Assembly: GCA_023409975.1 (NCBI GenBank)
Contig: JAEYQO010000019.1
Location: 1-64,000 of the forward strand
Source: Bacteroidota bacterium
Lineage (GTDB): Bacteria > Bacteroidota > Bacteroidia > Chitinophagales > Chitinophagaceae
Length of the DNA: 64,000 nt
Direction: 5' to 3'
Part shown: positions 25,824-35,137 of the stretch, in pieces
How positions within the stretch are numbered: the first letter of the stretch is position 1
Layout of the letters: every line of letters starts with the position of its first letter
Position numbers and translations under genes: made by a program
Notes under the pieces: generated by a model
What the model saw: only the letters and a program-made list of their open reading frames with translations
Databases searched by the model: none
What the model was told of the DNA's origin: nothing

Positions 25824-26549
25824 GTGGAGCAGCTCAGAAATATCCTTTTTTTCGATATAGAGACAGTTCCCCTTACAGGGGATTATGCTGCATTGTCTGA
25901 AGGTATGCAATACCATTGGATGCGAAAAGCTAAATATTTGAAAACAGAGCCTCCCGGTGTGGTGGAGCCAGCCTTGCTTTTTCAGGAACGGGCTGGTGTT
26001 TTTGCGGAGTTTGGAAAGGTGGTTTGCATAGGATTTGGTTGCCTCGTAGAGCGTGAAGGTGGCTGGAAGCTTCTTCTGAAAAGTATCACTGGCGCAGACG
26101 AAAAGGATCTGTTGGTGCGGTTCTGCCAGACCCTCTCCAGGTTTGAGGAACGGATGAAGGACCTCCGTCTTTGCGGGCATAATATCAAGGAATTCGATGT
26201 GCCATTTCTTTGCCGAAGGATGGTGATCCATGGTATGGTCATCCCGCCGTGCATGTTTTTTCAGGGCAGAAAACCCTGGGAAGTACCCCATCTGGATACC
26301 CTGGAACTATGGAGATTTGGCGATCATAAGCATTACACCTCTCTCGATCTTTTAGCGGAAATTCTCGGTATTCCCTCTCCAAAGGCCGATATGGACGGAA
26401 GTATGGTTGGTACTGTTTACTGGAAAGAAATGGATCTTGAACGGATTTCAGCATATTGTCTTCAGGACGTACAAACCACTGCTAAAGTGTTTCTCCGGCT
26501 CAAGGGAATTCATGATATTGCACCCGAGGTTCAGTTGATTGCCGAATAA
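25824..26549 (+). CDS. Predicted 3'-5' exonuclease, DnaQ-like/PolB-type
   Basis: 241 aa with an RNase H-like exonuclease fold. ExoI is FFDIETVP (D11, E13), ExoII is GHNIKEFDVPF (about 112-122), and ExoIII is YCLQDVQTT near 213. It starts at GTG; the first in-frame ATGs lie beyond the ExoI motif, so GTG must be used. It is a stand-alone nuclease domain as in the 'predicted 3'-5' exonuclease related to PolB' family. The substrate is unknown. It is followed 23 bp downstream by holA on the same strand, which suggests cotranscription and a DNA-metabolism role. Confidence 0.85.
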   Translation: MEQLRNILFFDIETVPLTGDYAALSEGMQYHWMRKAKYLKTEPPGVVEPALLFQERAGVFAEFGKVVCIGFGCLVEREGGWKLLLKSITGADEKDLLVRFCQTLSRFEERMKDLRLCGHNIKEFDVPFLCRRMVIHGMVIPPCMFFQGRKPWEVPHLDTLELWRFGDHKHYTSLDLLAEILGIPSPKADMDGSMVGTVYWKEMDLERISAYCLQDVQTTAKVFLRLKGIHDIAPEVQLIAE

Positions 26550-26572
26550 CCTACAAAGTTCAGAGTGCGTCT

Positions 26573-27592
26573 ATGAGTGCTGATATAAAAAAGCTTTTCC
26601 AGTCGCTGGAAAAGAAGGAATATAAGCCATTCTATCTGGTTGATGGGGAGGAGCCCTACTACATTGATCAGATCACAACATTTTTCGAGGAGCAGATATT
26701 ACCTCCATCCGAAAGAGATTTTAACCTGATTACGCTTTATGGAAAAGATGTTGAATGGGCAGATGTAGTGAACGCCTGCAGACGATTCCCAATGTTTGCG
26801 GAACGTCAGGTGGTAATTCTCAAAGATGCAGCTCAGATGAAATCGCTGAACGAGCTAGCAGCTTACCTCAGGAATCCGGCACCGACTACAGTTTTACTGA
26901 TTGAACATAGGTTCAAAAAGGCTGACGGAAGAACACAGGTTGTCAAGCTGGCGCAGGAAGCTAAAGCATACCTCACTTCCGAGAAGATAAAAGATGAACT
27001 GGTACCGATCTGGATTCAGAATTATGGTAGGGAAATAGGTTTTGAGGTTGGAGAAAAGGAAGCCCAGATTCTGGCCACATTCCTTGGCAATGATCTGCAG
27101 AAGATCGCGAACGAAATAGGAAAGATCCGTATCAATGTACCGGAAGAACAGGTGCTTTCTCCGGCGCTTATTCAGAAATACATCGGTATAAGCAGGGATT
27201 ATAATGTCTTTGAGCTTCCAGCAGTTTTAACGACCAGGCAGAAGGACAAATTGTTTCGAATGCTAACCTATTTTGTAGCTAATCCAAAAGCTGCAGCCAT
27301 GCCCCTGGTTGTCGGTTCGTTTTATAGTCATTTCAATACGCTTTATCAGTTTAACACATTACGGGGTAAACCCGACAAGGAAATTTCTGCATCATTGCGG
27401 ATTTACGGTGACCGCCTGAAGGAAATCAAAGCGGCCGCGGCCAACATGCCGCAACACAAAGTGGAACAATGCATTATACTGCTTAGCACGTACAGTGGCA
27501 AATCAGTAGGTGTAGGCGCTAATCTCGATAATTCCGAACTATTGAAGGAGATGATCGGTAAAATGGATCTTTTGATTGACAGTCAGTCTTAA
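26573..27592 (+). CDS. holA: DNA polymerase III subunit delta
   Basis: 339 aa, the usual length. The N-terminal region KPFYLVDGEEPYYIDQI is the clamp-loader delta signature. It is followed by a RRFPMFAERQVVILKDA segment, which in the family contacts the beta clamp. The middle holds the LATFLGNDLQKIANEIGKI helical domain. Delta opens the sliding clamp within the clamp-loader complex. The 3' end overlaps the convergent ribF by 4 bp. Confidence 0.93.
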   Translation: MSADIKKLFQSLEKKEYKPFYLVDGEEPYYIDQITTFFEEQILPPSERDFNLITLYGKDVEWADVVNACRRFPMFAERQVVILKDAAQMKSLNELAAYLRNPAPTTVLLIEHRFKKADGRTQVVKLAQEAKAYLTSEKIKDELVPIWIQNYGREIGFEVGEKEAQILATFLGNDLQKIANEIGKIRINVPEEQVLSPALIQKYIGISRDYNVFELPAVLTTRQKDKLFRMLTYFVANPKAAAMPLVVGSFYSHFNTLYQFNTLRGKPDKEISASLRIYGDRLKEIKAAAANMPQHKVEQCIILLSTYSGKSVGVGANLDNSELLKEMIGKMDLLIDSQS

Positions 27593-28518
27593 AGTCCGAA
27601 AATTTCTTTTGTTGCTTTTTGATCTTCTATGAGCTGCTGCCTCAGAGCTTCCAGGCTGTCAAACTTCAGCTCATCTCTCAACCTTTCTACGAACTGCAGG
27701 GTAAGCCGCTTTCCGTAAAGATCTCCGTCGAATTGTAAAAGATGGACTTCTATGTTGATAATGTTATCATTTGATACTGTGGGATTGTATCCGATGCTCA
27801 ACATGCCAGGTAGCAACTGTCCTTCAAATTCAACCTTTACGGCGTAAATGCCGATGGAGGGTATGATCTGATCTGACGAAATGGGTCGGAGATTTGCTGT
27901 AGGAAATCCTAATGTGCGACCTAAACGTTTTCCTTCAACCACAATTCCTGTAAGGCTGTATGGCCTCCCCATCATCTCGGATGCCTCTGCGACTTCGCCG
28001 TCTTTTAACGCCTTTCTGATCTTTGTTGAGCTAACTGCTGCCTCCTGTATCAGTTGTGCAGGGATTTCAATCACCTGATACCTGTGTGCGGGTTGAAGTT
28101 CCTTCAGCAATTCAATATCCCCTGTTCTGTCGTGACCGAAATGATGATCGTAACCGATAATAATGAACTCAGGATCGAAAAGCCTGATGAGAAATTGAGT
28201 GATATACTCCCGGGCGCTGAGCTTCGCAAAATCCATAGTAAAGGGAGCAACGACGACATGGTCTATTCCCGCCTTTGTGACTAACTGGATTTTCTCATCC
28301 AGAGGTGTTATAATCTGAATGGATTGATCCGGGTAGAGGAGTTTTCTCGGGTGCGGTTCGAATGTTACCAGAATACTTTCACCTCCAATCTCCCTGGCTT
28401 GCCTGGCGACTTCGTTCAAAATGACGAGATGGCCCAGGTGGACCCCGTCAAAGGTGCCGATAGTCACTACCGCTTTTTTGAATTTCGGTAATAGGTCTGT
28501 GTCGTAAAAAACAGCCAT
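27589..28518 (-). CDS. ribF: Bifunctional riboflavin kinase/FAD synthetase
   Basis: 309 aa. The N-terminal FMN adenylyltransferase domain has TIGTFDGVHLGH (about 17-28), GYDHHFGHDR and SSTKIRKAL. The C-terminal riboflavin kinase domain has GRPYSLTGIVVEGK followed by GRTLGFPTANL. It makes FMN and then FAD. The gene lies 5 bp after kynU and is transcribed with it. Kynureninase itself uses PLP, but kynurenine 3-monooxygenase uses FAD, which may explain the pairing. Confidence 0.96.
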   Translation of the reverse strand: MAVFYDTDLLPKFKKAVVTIGTFDGVHLGHLVILNEVARQAREIGGESILVTFEPHPRKLLYPDQSIQIITPLDEKIQLVTKAGIDHVVVAPFTMDFAKLSAREYITQFLIRLFDPEFIIIGYDHHFGHDRTGDIELLKELQPAHRYQVIEIPAQLIQEAAVSSTKIRKALKDGEVAEASEMMGRPYSLTGIVVEGKRLGRTLGFPTANLRPISSDQIIPSIGIYAVKVEFEGQLLPGMLSIGYNPTVSNDNIINIEVHLLQFDGDLYGKRLTLQFVERLRDELKFDSLEALRQQLIEDQKATKEIFGL

Positions 28519-28523
28519 GGGTT

Positions 28524-29786
28524 CTAACAGCCTCTCAGGATTTCGTAGAAACGATAAACGTCCTCAAAAGAATTGTACAACGGAACAGGTGCGATCCGGA
28601 TTACATCTGGTTCTCTCCAGTCTGCAATTACTCCTTCTGCCGTAAGACGATCGAATATTTCACGACCTCTTTCCAGAAACAGGAGAGACAACTGTGCGCC
28701 TCGCTGATCCCTGGCCTTCGGAGTGATAATAGTAAAGGGTAGATGTGTTATCTGTCCCAGAAGAAACTCCAGATACGCCGTCAGGCGATCACTTTTGTCT
28801 CGCAATGCCTTCATACCTGCTTTATCAAACAGGTCGAGAGATGCATTGTGGGCTACCATATTGAACACAGGTGCGTTACTCATCTGCCAGCTCTCTGCCG
28901 TCTTTTTGGGTACAAAACCTTTCTCCATCCTGAACCGGGTCTTTTCGTCATTACCCCACCATCCACCAAGTCTGAAGATTTCTTCATTGGCCGCGTGATC
29001 TTCCCTGACATATATGCCCCCTACAGCACCTGGTCCCGAGTTGAGGTATTTATAAGAACACCAGGCTGCGAAGTCTACGTTCCATTCATGAAGTTTGAGT
29101 ATTACATTACCGACAGCATGCGCCAGATCGAAACCAACAAGTGCTCCAGTATCATGTGCAGCCTTTGTGATGCTCTTCATGTCAAATAACTGACCTGTAT
29201 AGTAATTGACACCTCCGATCATTACCAAAGCGAGTTGCTCACCAGCATCCTGGATGGCATTGAAGATATCTTCTTCATCTATCAAATAAGACCCTTCCCG
29301 CGGTGCAATTTCAATGATTGCATCAGCCGGGTTGAATCCATGAAGCCTCACCTGCGTTTCCACAGCATACTGATCCGAAGGAAAAGCACCTGCTTCCATC
29401 AATATCTTAAAACGTTTCTGATCCGGCCTGTAAAATGAGAGCATCAACAAATGCAGATTCACAGTGAGCGAATTCATGGCGACTACCTCCCGGCGATTGG
29501 CACCTACTATTTTAGCCAGTCTTTCAGTGAATAGCTCATGATATGCGAACCAGGGGTTTCGTGCCTGGAAATGTCCCTCAACGCCATATTTCGCCCAGTC
29601 ATCTAGTTCCGCATCCATCAGATACCGGACGCTTTTCGGCTGCAGACCCAATGAATTGCCACAGAAGTAATAGACATTCCTACCCTCGTGTTGAGGAAAA
29701 AGAAAACGTTCCCTAAAAGGAAAAAGTGAGTCTGTCTGGTCTAAATCCTGCGCGTACTCCAGGGTAGCTTCAAAAGGTCCTGCCAT
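28524..29786 (-). CDS. kynU: Kynureninase
   Basis: 420 aa PLP-dependent fold type I enzyme that cleaves kynurenine or 3-hydroxykynurenine to (3-hydroxy)anthranilate and alanine. The PLP lysine K246 lies in CSYKYLNSGPG. Other conserved parts are YFCGNSLGLQP near 40, the GFDLAHAVGN Asp region near 219, and GGWWG followed by the R-rich MEKGF segment. The length is normal. No other tryptophan-degradation gene is in the window, so the rest of the pathway must lie elsewhere or be missing. Confidence 0.94.
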   Translation of the reverse strand: MAGPFEATLEYAQDLDQTDSLFPFRERFLFPQHEGRNVYYFCGNSLGLQPKSVRYLMDAELDDWAKYGVEGHFQARNPWFAYHELFTERLAKIVGANRREVVAMNSLTVNLHLLMLSFYRPDQKRFKILMEAGAFPSDQYAVETQVRLHGFNPADAIIEIAPREGSYLIDEEDIFNAIQDAGEQLALVMIGGVNYYTGQLFDMKSITKAAHDTGALVGFDLAHAVGNVILKLHEWNVDFAAWCSYKYLNSGPGAVGGIYVREDHAANEEIFRLGGWWGNDEKTRFRMEKGFVPKKTAESWQMSNAPVFNMVAHNASLDLFDKAGMKALRDKSDRLTAYLEFLLGQITHLPFTIITPKARDQRGAQLSLLFLERGREIFDRLTAEGVIADWREPDVIRIAPVPLYNSFEDVYRFYEILRGC

Positions 29787-29802
29787 TTTATGAATTTGGG
29801 CA

Positions 29803-29810
29803 CAAAAATA
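29803..29810 (-). promoter_or_regulatory. -7 box of the kynU-ribF operon
   Basis: TATTTTTG on the minus strand, an exact TAnnTTTG match, 16 bp before the kynU ATG. Confidence 0.6.
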
Positions 29811-29898
29811 AGCCTCTGTGTTAAAGTTTCTAAAAAGAAGAACGCCCCGGACAACATTTCCTGCTATGGCATAGTTTTCAATTTATACTTTGTGTCGA

Positions 29899-30432
29899 AT
29901 GGAAATGATCATGGGACGAGTATTTGGATTGTTGATGTTATTGATGACAATGGGTCTTAACTGCCCGGTATTAGCACAGGAAGGCAGCAGTGCTGTTGGT
30001 CTGCGACTGTCGCCTGATGGTGCCGGGATTACAGGGAAGTACTTTCTTAGCAAGACATTTGCATTAGAAACCCAGTTCAATATCGGTGGTTTAATGAGCG
30101 GAAATGAAGGCCGAAGCCTGACTGTCGCAGGTTTAGCCGTATATCATATTCCTTTACCGGACCCTTCCTGGAGGGTGTATTTTGGTGGCGGTGTGCACGC
30201 CGGTTCCTGGGAAAGGCCCTCAGTGCCTGTTGATCAGCTTCCTGTTAATGAAGAGGTAAGCAGTAAAATGATCGCGGGTATAAACGGACTGGGTGGGGTA
30301 GAGTACCAGCTAAAATCGGCACCAGTCAGCCTCAGTGCCGATTTCAAACCAGCTATCAATCTCATATCGGAGTCTGATATATTCCCGCACAATGTCTTTG
30401 GATTAAGCGTGAGATACTATCTGGGCCGCTAA
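29899..30432 (+). CDS. Exported protein, small outer-membrane beta-barrel-like
   Basis: 177 aa from the ATG at 29899; an upstream TTG at 29890 and a later ATG at 29911 are alternatives. A signal peptide ends near VLAQ. The rest alternates hydrophobic and polar residues (ALETQFNIGG, WRVYFGGGVHAG, NVFGLSVRYYLGR) and ends in an aromatic-rich YYLGR, as in small 8-strand outer-membrane barrels of Bacteroidota. I cannot assign a function. It is convergent with coaE, with a single base between the stop codons. Confidence 0.75.
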   Translation: MEMIMGRVFGLLMLLMTMGLNCPVLAQEGSSAVGLRLSPDGAGITGKYFLSKTFALETQFNIGGLMSGNEGRSLTVAGLAVYHIPLPDPSWRVYFGGGVHAGSWERPSVPVDQLPVNEEVSSKMIAGINGLGGVEYQLKSAPVSLSADFKPAINLISESDIFPHNVFGLSVRYYLGR

Positions 30433-30433
30433 T

Positions 30434-31024
30434 CTATTCGGCCCTTCTCATAAGTTCCTGATGGAGTTGTAATACCTGAGGAATTAAAGGTGCGATATCG
30501 TCATTTGTAATAACGAAGTCGCAAAGCTCCATCTTGGCCTCTTCATTCATTTGCTGAGCCATCCTCGCGGTAACCTTCTCCTGACTTACGCCATCTCTTT
30601 GCATAGACCGGAATATTCTGAGCTTTTCCGGTGCCGTGACTCCGATCATCAGATCCATTTCCTTTGCCGTCCCGGATTCAAAGAATATCGCTGCTTCTTT
30701 CAGCACATAGGGACTCGTTTGCAATTCCATCCAATGCTTGCTATAGCTAATCGTTGCAGGATGGACGATCGCATTCAGCTGCTGAAGCTTGTTGGGATGG
30801 GTAAAGACCACCTCTGCTATTCTCCCCCTGTTTAACCTGCCATCGGCATGATAGGCTTCAGAGCCAAAAAGATCTTCTATTGCTGAAATCGTCTGCGGGT
30901 CCTGTTCCATGATCAGTTTCGCGGTCTGGTCTGCATATAATACAGGTATGCCAAGTGTTTCAAACACCTGGCATACAGTAGTCTTTCCAGAGCCAATACC
31001 TCCTGTGATACCGACCTTTAACAT
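30434..31024 (-). CDS. coaE: Dephospho-CoA kinase
   Basis: 196 aa P-loop kinase that phosphorylates dephospho-CoA in the last step of CoA synthesis. The Walker A motif GGIGSGKT is at 8-15. The CoaE substrate segment with YADQ follows at about 30-33, and HPATISY and LKEAAIFFESG lie in the middle. The length is typical. Last gene of the nusB-DUF1573-yajC-coaE operon, 3 bp after yajC. Confidence 0.95.
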   Translation of the reverse strand: MLKVGITGGIGSGKTTVCQVFETLGIPVLYADQTAKLIMEQDPQTISAIEDLFGSEAYHADGRLNRGRIAEVVFTHPNKLQQLNAIVHPATISYSKHWMELQTSPYVLKEAAIFFESGTAKEMDLMIGVTAPEKLRIFRSMQRDGVSQEKVTARMAQQMNEEAKMELCDFVITNDDIAPLIPQVLQLHQELMRRAE

Positions 31025-31027
31025 GAA

Positions 31028-31378
31028 TTATTTTGTAGCGGCTGCAGTGGCAGTTTCGGTACGTTTCTTCCAGGCATTGGTCAGTTCCATAGAAACGGCG
31101 CTGCGCTCAACGATCATGAAGTTTCCACGACTCACTTCGATCTGAAGTGTGCCGTCTTCCATAACGCGGTTAATCACTGCGTGAATACCAGCAGTAGTTA
31201 CGATTTTTTCACCTGCATTCAATGTTTCAGTGAACTTCTTTTGCTCCTTTGCCCGTTTCGCTTGCGGACGAATCATAAAGAAGTACATAACAGCAATCAT
31301 ACCCACCATGAAAAGGAGGGAGTACATCGGATTGCCAGCAGGTTGTTGCAAGAAAATTGCCAGAAAATTTACAGACAT
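31028..31378 (-). CDS. yajC: Preprotein translocase subunit YajC
   Basis: 116 aa. One membrane helix (about 17-35) is followed by the family motif MIRPQAKRAKEQKKF and then GEKIVTTAGIHAVI. YajC associates with SecDF at the Sec translocon. Its place between a DUF1573 lipoprotein and coaE downstream of nusB is a common Bacteroidota arrangement. Confidence 0.95.
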   Translation of the reverse strand: MSVNFLAIFLQQPAGNPMYSLLFMVGMIAVMYFFMIRPQAKRAKEQKKFTETLNAGEKIVTTAGIHAVINRVMEDGTLQIEVSRGNFMIVERSAVSMELTNAWKKRTETATAAATK

Positions 31379-31399
31379 TGTTATTGTTGATTTGTATTG

Positions 31400-31870
31400 T
31401 TAGTTTGATTGGACCTCACCTCTCATAGTCAGGACATGAAGGCCCCTGGTGGAATTAGTAGTGAGGGCTACACTTTTCTCCTGTATGCCAGGCTTGCCGG
31501 CAGAGTTAAACTGAACCTTGATCTTTCCAACTCCCCCGGGTGCTACCGGTTCCCTGGGATATTCAGCGACGGTACAACCGCAGGCGGCAGAAGCGTTGCT
31601 GATAATGAGTGGCATCTTTCCGTTATTTGAAAACTCAAATTCGTGCGTCACTACCTCTCCATCCCGTATGGTCCCAAAATGGAATACAGAGTCTCTGAAA
31701 TCCATTGTGGGTTGGTTCTTTAATGCAGTGGTATCAATACCTGTTGCAGTTCGGGGATTAGTTACCAGGCTTGTGGGCAAAAGATCAGGATTCTCAGGTT
31801 TAGGCACTGGTTCCTCACAAGCCAGGAGACTGGTAATAGCTACCATTAATGTGAATTGATATGGTCTCAT
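31400..31870 (-). CDS. DUF1573 lipoprotein
   Basis: 156 aa from the ATG at 31870; the longer ORF upstream would run into nusB and is rejected. A lipobox (SLLAC, Cys near 18) follows a short hydrophobic signal. Residues about 50-156 are a DUF1573/ASH-like immunoglobulin fold (FHFGTIRDGEVVTHEFEFSN, then SASAACGCTV-type core SNASAACGCT). Such domains are common on Bacteroidota lipoproteins and have no established biochemical role. Ten bases separate it from nusB. Confidence 0.9.
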   Translation of the reverse strand: MRPYQFTLMVAITSLLACEEPVPKPENPDLLPTSLVTNPRTATGIDTTALKNQPTMDFRDSVFHFGTIRDGEVVTHEFEFSNNGKMPLIISNASAACGCTVAEYPREPVAPGGVGKIKVQFNSAGKPGIQEKSVALTTNSTRGLHVLTMRGEVQSN

Positions 31871-31880
31871 GAGCGCAAAG

Positions 31881-32819
31881 TTATGATTTACGGGTCCTAT
31901 CCTGTTTTTTGATCTTTTGTTCCTTTTCAAGGTCCTTAAGGATATTGTCCAGGACACCATTCACAAACTGGCCACTTTGAGGGGTACTGTATTGTTTAGC
32001 TACCTCTATATACTCATTGATGGTGACCTTCGTAGGAATTGTAGGAAAGTAAAGCAATTCACAAACGCCCATTCGCAGGAGAATCAGGTCTATCAGAGCC
32101 ACCCGGTCTGCATCCCAATTGATCAGTTTCGGCTGTACCAGCTCCATACAGTAATCTTTTTTCTCCATTGCAGTGTGAAGCAAGGCGTGGGCATATTCCT
32201 TTTTCTCGGTAGAGATCAGATTCAGGAAGTTGACCTTGCTGCTGCTTTTAAAGAAGTTTTCCATGAGCATCATGGTCATTTCGTGGTCGTCTTCCCAACC
32301 GGGAAGTTCCTCCGAGAAATATTCCATCAGATTCTCGTTTTTCAGGATCTGCTGTTCCCATATATGGCGCATGATCGCTTTTTCTGATTTCGGGCGGCGT
32401 TCCTGAGAACTGATGTACTCTTCGTAAGCCTCAGATTTAACAAGCTGGAGGTAGATCTTTCGAACCCATTCCTGGTCCAGGTACTGCTCCAGCTTGTCAG
32501 CTTTCAGCTTTTCACTAAACGTTTGATTTGATAGTATTTCCCATAAAAACTCGTTGCCTGCTATCTTGGTGCTTACGCTCAGGTCTTCCTTTGTGGGTAG
32601 GTATTTTGATGCCTTTTGATGTGCATCTGTTTCGGCATACTGAGCTATTCGAAGGGTATAGAGAATGGAAATTACAAATAGATCAAGGGAGCGGTTGAGT
32701 TTTTCGTTGAGTATGGTTGATCCGAGCTTCTTGTTCACTTCCTGCGATCCGGATTCTGTGGTTTCGAGCGTATAAAGTGTCTGCATCACCTTTACCCGGA
32801 TATTTCTGCGACTGATCAT
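31881..32819 (-). CDS. nusB: Transcription antitermination protein NusB, long Bacteroidota form
   Basis: 312 aa, about twice the length of E. coli NusB. The start SRRNIRVKVMQTLYTLE and the end motif ILLRMGVCELLYFPTIPTKV, followed by EYIEVAKQYS, are the two halves of the NusB fold. The long middle insertion (about 45-215) is helical and charged and is usual for this phylum. NusB binds boxA RNA with S10 to support rRNA transcription. It is first in a four-gene operon with its own -7 box. Confidence 0.93.
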   Translation of the reverse strand: MISRRNIRVKVMQTLYTLETTESGSQEVNKKLGSTILNEKLNRSLDLFVISILYTLRIAQYAETDAHQKASKYLPTKEDLSVSTKIAGNEFLWEILSNQTFSEKLKADKLEQYLDQEWVRKIYLQLVKSEAYEEYISSQERRPKSEKAIMRHIWEQQILKNENLMEYFSEELPGWEDDHEMTMMLMENFFKSSSKVNFLNLISTEKKEYAHALLHTAMEKKDYCMELVQPKLINWDADRVALIDLILLRMGVCELLYFPTIPTKVTINEYIEVAKQYSTPQSGQFVNGVLDNILKDLEKEQKIKKQDRTRKS

Positions 32820-32850
32820 AGTATTACCTAAAGAGCAATTTTAACGGCGG

Positions 32851-32858
32851 CAAAGGTA
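32851..32858 (-). promoter_or_regulatory. -7 box of the nusB operon
   Basis: TACCTTTG on the minus strand, an exact TAnnTTTG match, 31 bp before the nusB ATG. Confidence 0.65.
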
Positions 32859-33034
32859 GGACCTTTTAAGCAAACGAAGGCCTGGGTTTGACTAGTTGCA
32901 CATCGGCCACTCACAGATTGAGGGACATAAAGATCAATATTTTCAAAATAGCTGTTGAACTTAATAATTGCTTAATCAGGTGTTAAAACGCCCGTAACAT
33001 TGCGCAGCGAGTTTTGCGGTCAAATCAATCGAAC

Positions 33035-34399
33035 ATGATGTTTCAACGACTTCTCCCTGTAATTTGCGCAGGTCTGATCGCAACAGTTTTCAGCACCGGA
33101 CTGTCTTCCTGTAAGAAGGATGATGACAAAACTCCCGAACCTCCGGTAGTAACACCTACAAGCAGAGAGCTATCCGGTGAGCTCACTTCCGACAAGACAC
33201 TTACAAATGACTCAGTCTGGACATTAAAAGGATATGTTTATGTAAAGGAGGGTGCAACACTAACCATCCCTGCCGGTACAATTATCAAGAGCCATATCAT
33301 CGACAAAGGTGCTATCATTGTTGAGCGGGGAGCCAAAATCATCGCTGAAGGAACCGCCTCTCAACCTATAGTTTTCACTTCCGGAATGCCTCAGGGTCAG
33401 CGTCGTCCAGGTGACTGGGGTGGAATCATCATCCTTGGAAAGGCACCTACCAACCGTAGCTCTGAACCTACCATCGAAGGTGGCGTCAACCGCAACTATG
33501 GTGGAACCAATCCAAATGATACTTCAGGTATCCTGAAGTATGTGCGTATCGAATTCGCTGGTATCGCTTCTGCTCCAGGGTCTGAAATTAATGGATTGAC
33601 CCTCGGCGGTGTAGGATCCGGAACGGTAATTGAAAATGTTATGGTGTCTTATGGTAATGACGATGCTTTTGAGTTTTTCGGTGGTACCGTAAATGCAAAG
33701 AATCTGATTGCATGGAGCTGCCTCGACGATGATTTTGATTTCGACTATGGATATACCGGAAAAATCCAGTTTGCCATCTCTGCCAAACATCCGCAGTTTG
33801 TTGACAACGGAGATGCGTCTAATGGAATTGAGGCTGACAATGATGGTTCCGGTTCATTGGCGACACCTTTCACGCACCCTAAACTGTCGAACTTCACGTT
33901 CATCGGTCCAAACAACCGTCCGAACACCCTGAGCAACCATAACCTTGGTAACCGCTGGCGCCGTTCGGTTCACTTTACCATTCGCAACTCAATGATCGTT
34001 GGCCACCAGAAAGGTGCTTTCTCAATGGAGTCTGAAGAAACTGCAGATAGCTGGTTCAATGGTACAAGCGAGTTCAAGAACAATATTGTATGGGCTGTTA
34101 CACGTCCCTGGGTTGGACATAGCAGTGCAAACACTACAGATTCTTCTGTAAGGGCTTTTGCTCTGAATGCGGCTAACGCCAACATCGAACTGGATAGTGC
34201 CAATCAGGTAATGCTAAGCAACCCGTGGTCTCTTACAGCACCATCTTTTGTTCCACAGGCAGGTTCTGTCGCTCTGAGCGGGGCAAGCTTTGCAGGATTG
34301 GACAACTTCTTCATGCCCGTATCCTTCATAGGTGCGATCGGCAACGAAGACTGGACATCCGGCTGGGCAGAATGGGATCCTAACAACGCAAGCTATTAG
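33035..34399 (+). CDS. Surface lipoprotein with right-handed beta-helix
   Basis: 454 aa from the first ATG at 33035; the TTG at 33014 is not favoured. A lipobox (LSSC) is followed by KKDDDK, the lysine/acid-rich stretch typical of Bacteroidota surface lipoprotein export signals. The mature part has repeated short strands (GYVYVKEGATLTIPAGTII, GAIIVERGAKIIAEG) of a parallel beta-helix, then DDDFDFDYG and GNRWRRSVH. Related proteins are annotated only as hypothetical or multidomain proteins and are often phosphate- or metal-regulated; no activity is established. It is monocistronic with a strong terminator. Confidence 0.82.
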   Translation: MMFQRLLPVICAGLIATVFSTGLSSCKKDDDKTPEPPVVTPTSRELSGELTSDKTLTNDSVWTLKGYVYVKEGATLTIPAGTIIKSHIIDKGAIIVERGAKIIAEGTASQPIVFTSGMPQGQRRPGDWGGIIILGKAPTNRSSEPTIEGGVNRNYGGTNPNDTSGILKYVRIEFAGIASAPGSEINGLTLGGVGSGTVIENVMVSYGNDDAFEFFGGTVNAKNLIAWSCLDDDFDFDYGYTGKIQFAISAKHPQFVDNGDASNGIEADNDGSGSLATPFTHPKLSNFTFIGPNNRPNTLSNHNLGNRWRRSVHFTIRNSMIVGHQKGAFSMESEETADSWFNGTSEFKNNIVWAVTRPWVGHSSANTTDSSVRAFALNAANANIELDSANQVMLSNPWSLTAPSFVPQAGSVALSGASFAGLDNFFMPVSFIGAIGNEDWTSGWAEWDPNNASY

Positions 34400-34417
34400 T
34401 CTTCATTAAATCTTCAG

Positions 34418-34447
34418 CCTTCCAGGTTTCACCTGGAAGGTTTTTTT
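34418..34447 (+). terminator. Terminator after the beta-helix lipoprotein
   Basis: Stem CCTTCCAGGT/ACCTGGAAGG with loop TTC and a T7 tract. Confidence 0.93.
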
Positions 34448-34451
34448 AATT

Positions 34452-35024
34452 ATGGAACATATCAATTGTCATTTTGAACCGGTACAGGAAAAGGAAGTTA
34501 AACAGCTGGCTGATATCCTCAACTATTATGTGCTGTACACCACTGCTTCACTTCAGACCAGGCCCCTGGATTATACCGCAATGCACAAACGGTTGTTCTT
34601 TCCAAGTCCCGACTATAAGTCTTTTACGATTTCTGTGGAAGGTCAGCTGGCAGGATATTGCTCTCTTGAGCCGTGGAGCCTTGCGGAACCCTTTTCCGCC
34701 ACAGGATATCTGAATATTTTTCTGGAGAAAGACCTTCGTGGTAAGGGTATCGGGATGCAGGCGATTCGCTTCCTCGAAGAATGGGCACTGGCACATGAGA
34801 TCTGTAATCTGATAAGTTCCTGTTGTACCGAAAATTATCCTGCGATCTCTCTGAGCAGAAAAGCAGGCTTTGTCCGGTGTGGCCATTTCAGCCGGATAGG
34901 AAGAAAGCTTGACCGGCAATTGGATATCGCGTGGTTTCAGAAGTCATTTACCCTACCGAAGACGGTGAAAATCGTCGAGTCTGATAGCCACCCCTCCGTC
35001 GCATCTGCGTCCGACGAATCTTAG
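34452..35024 (+). CDS. GNAT-family N-acetyltransferase
   Basis: 190 aa. The acetyl-CoA pyrophosphate loop is DLRGKGIGMQAI (about 96-107), preceded by the strand YLNIFLEKD and followed by CCTENYPAISLSRKAGF, as in phosphinothricin/amino-acid acetyltransferase-like members. It is cytoplasmic. It starts only a few bases after the preceding terminator, and its substrate is unknown. The C-terminal 20 residues (KIVESDSHPS onward) are low-complexity. Confidence 0.85.
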   Translation: MEHINCHFEPVQEKEVKQLADILNYYVLYTTASLQTRPLDYTAMHKRLFFPSPDYKSFTISVEGQLAGYCSLEPWSLAEPFSATGYLNIFLEKDLRGKGIGMQAIRFLEEWALAHEICNLISSCCTENYPAISLSRKAGFVRCGHFSRIGRKLDRQLDIAWFQKSFTLPKTVKIVESDSHPSVASASDES

Positions 35025-35137
35025 CAGGTTTTATCACGGTAATTTCAAAGTTTTTCCGAAGCTTGAAATTCTGTTCCCAAATATGTAACGCGCCCCGCAA
35101 CGGGTCCTGTAGCTTCGCCCTCTCAAATTCCCACTAT

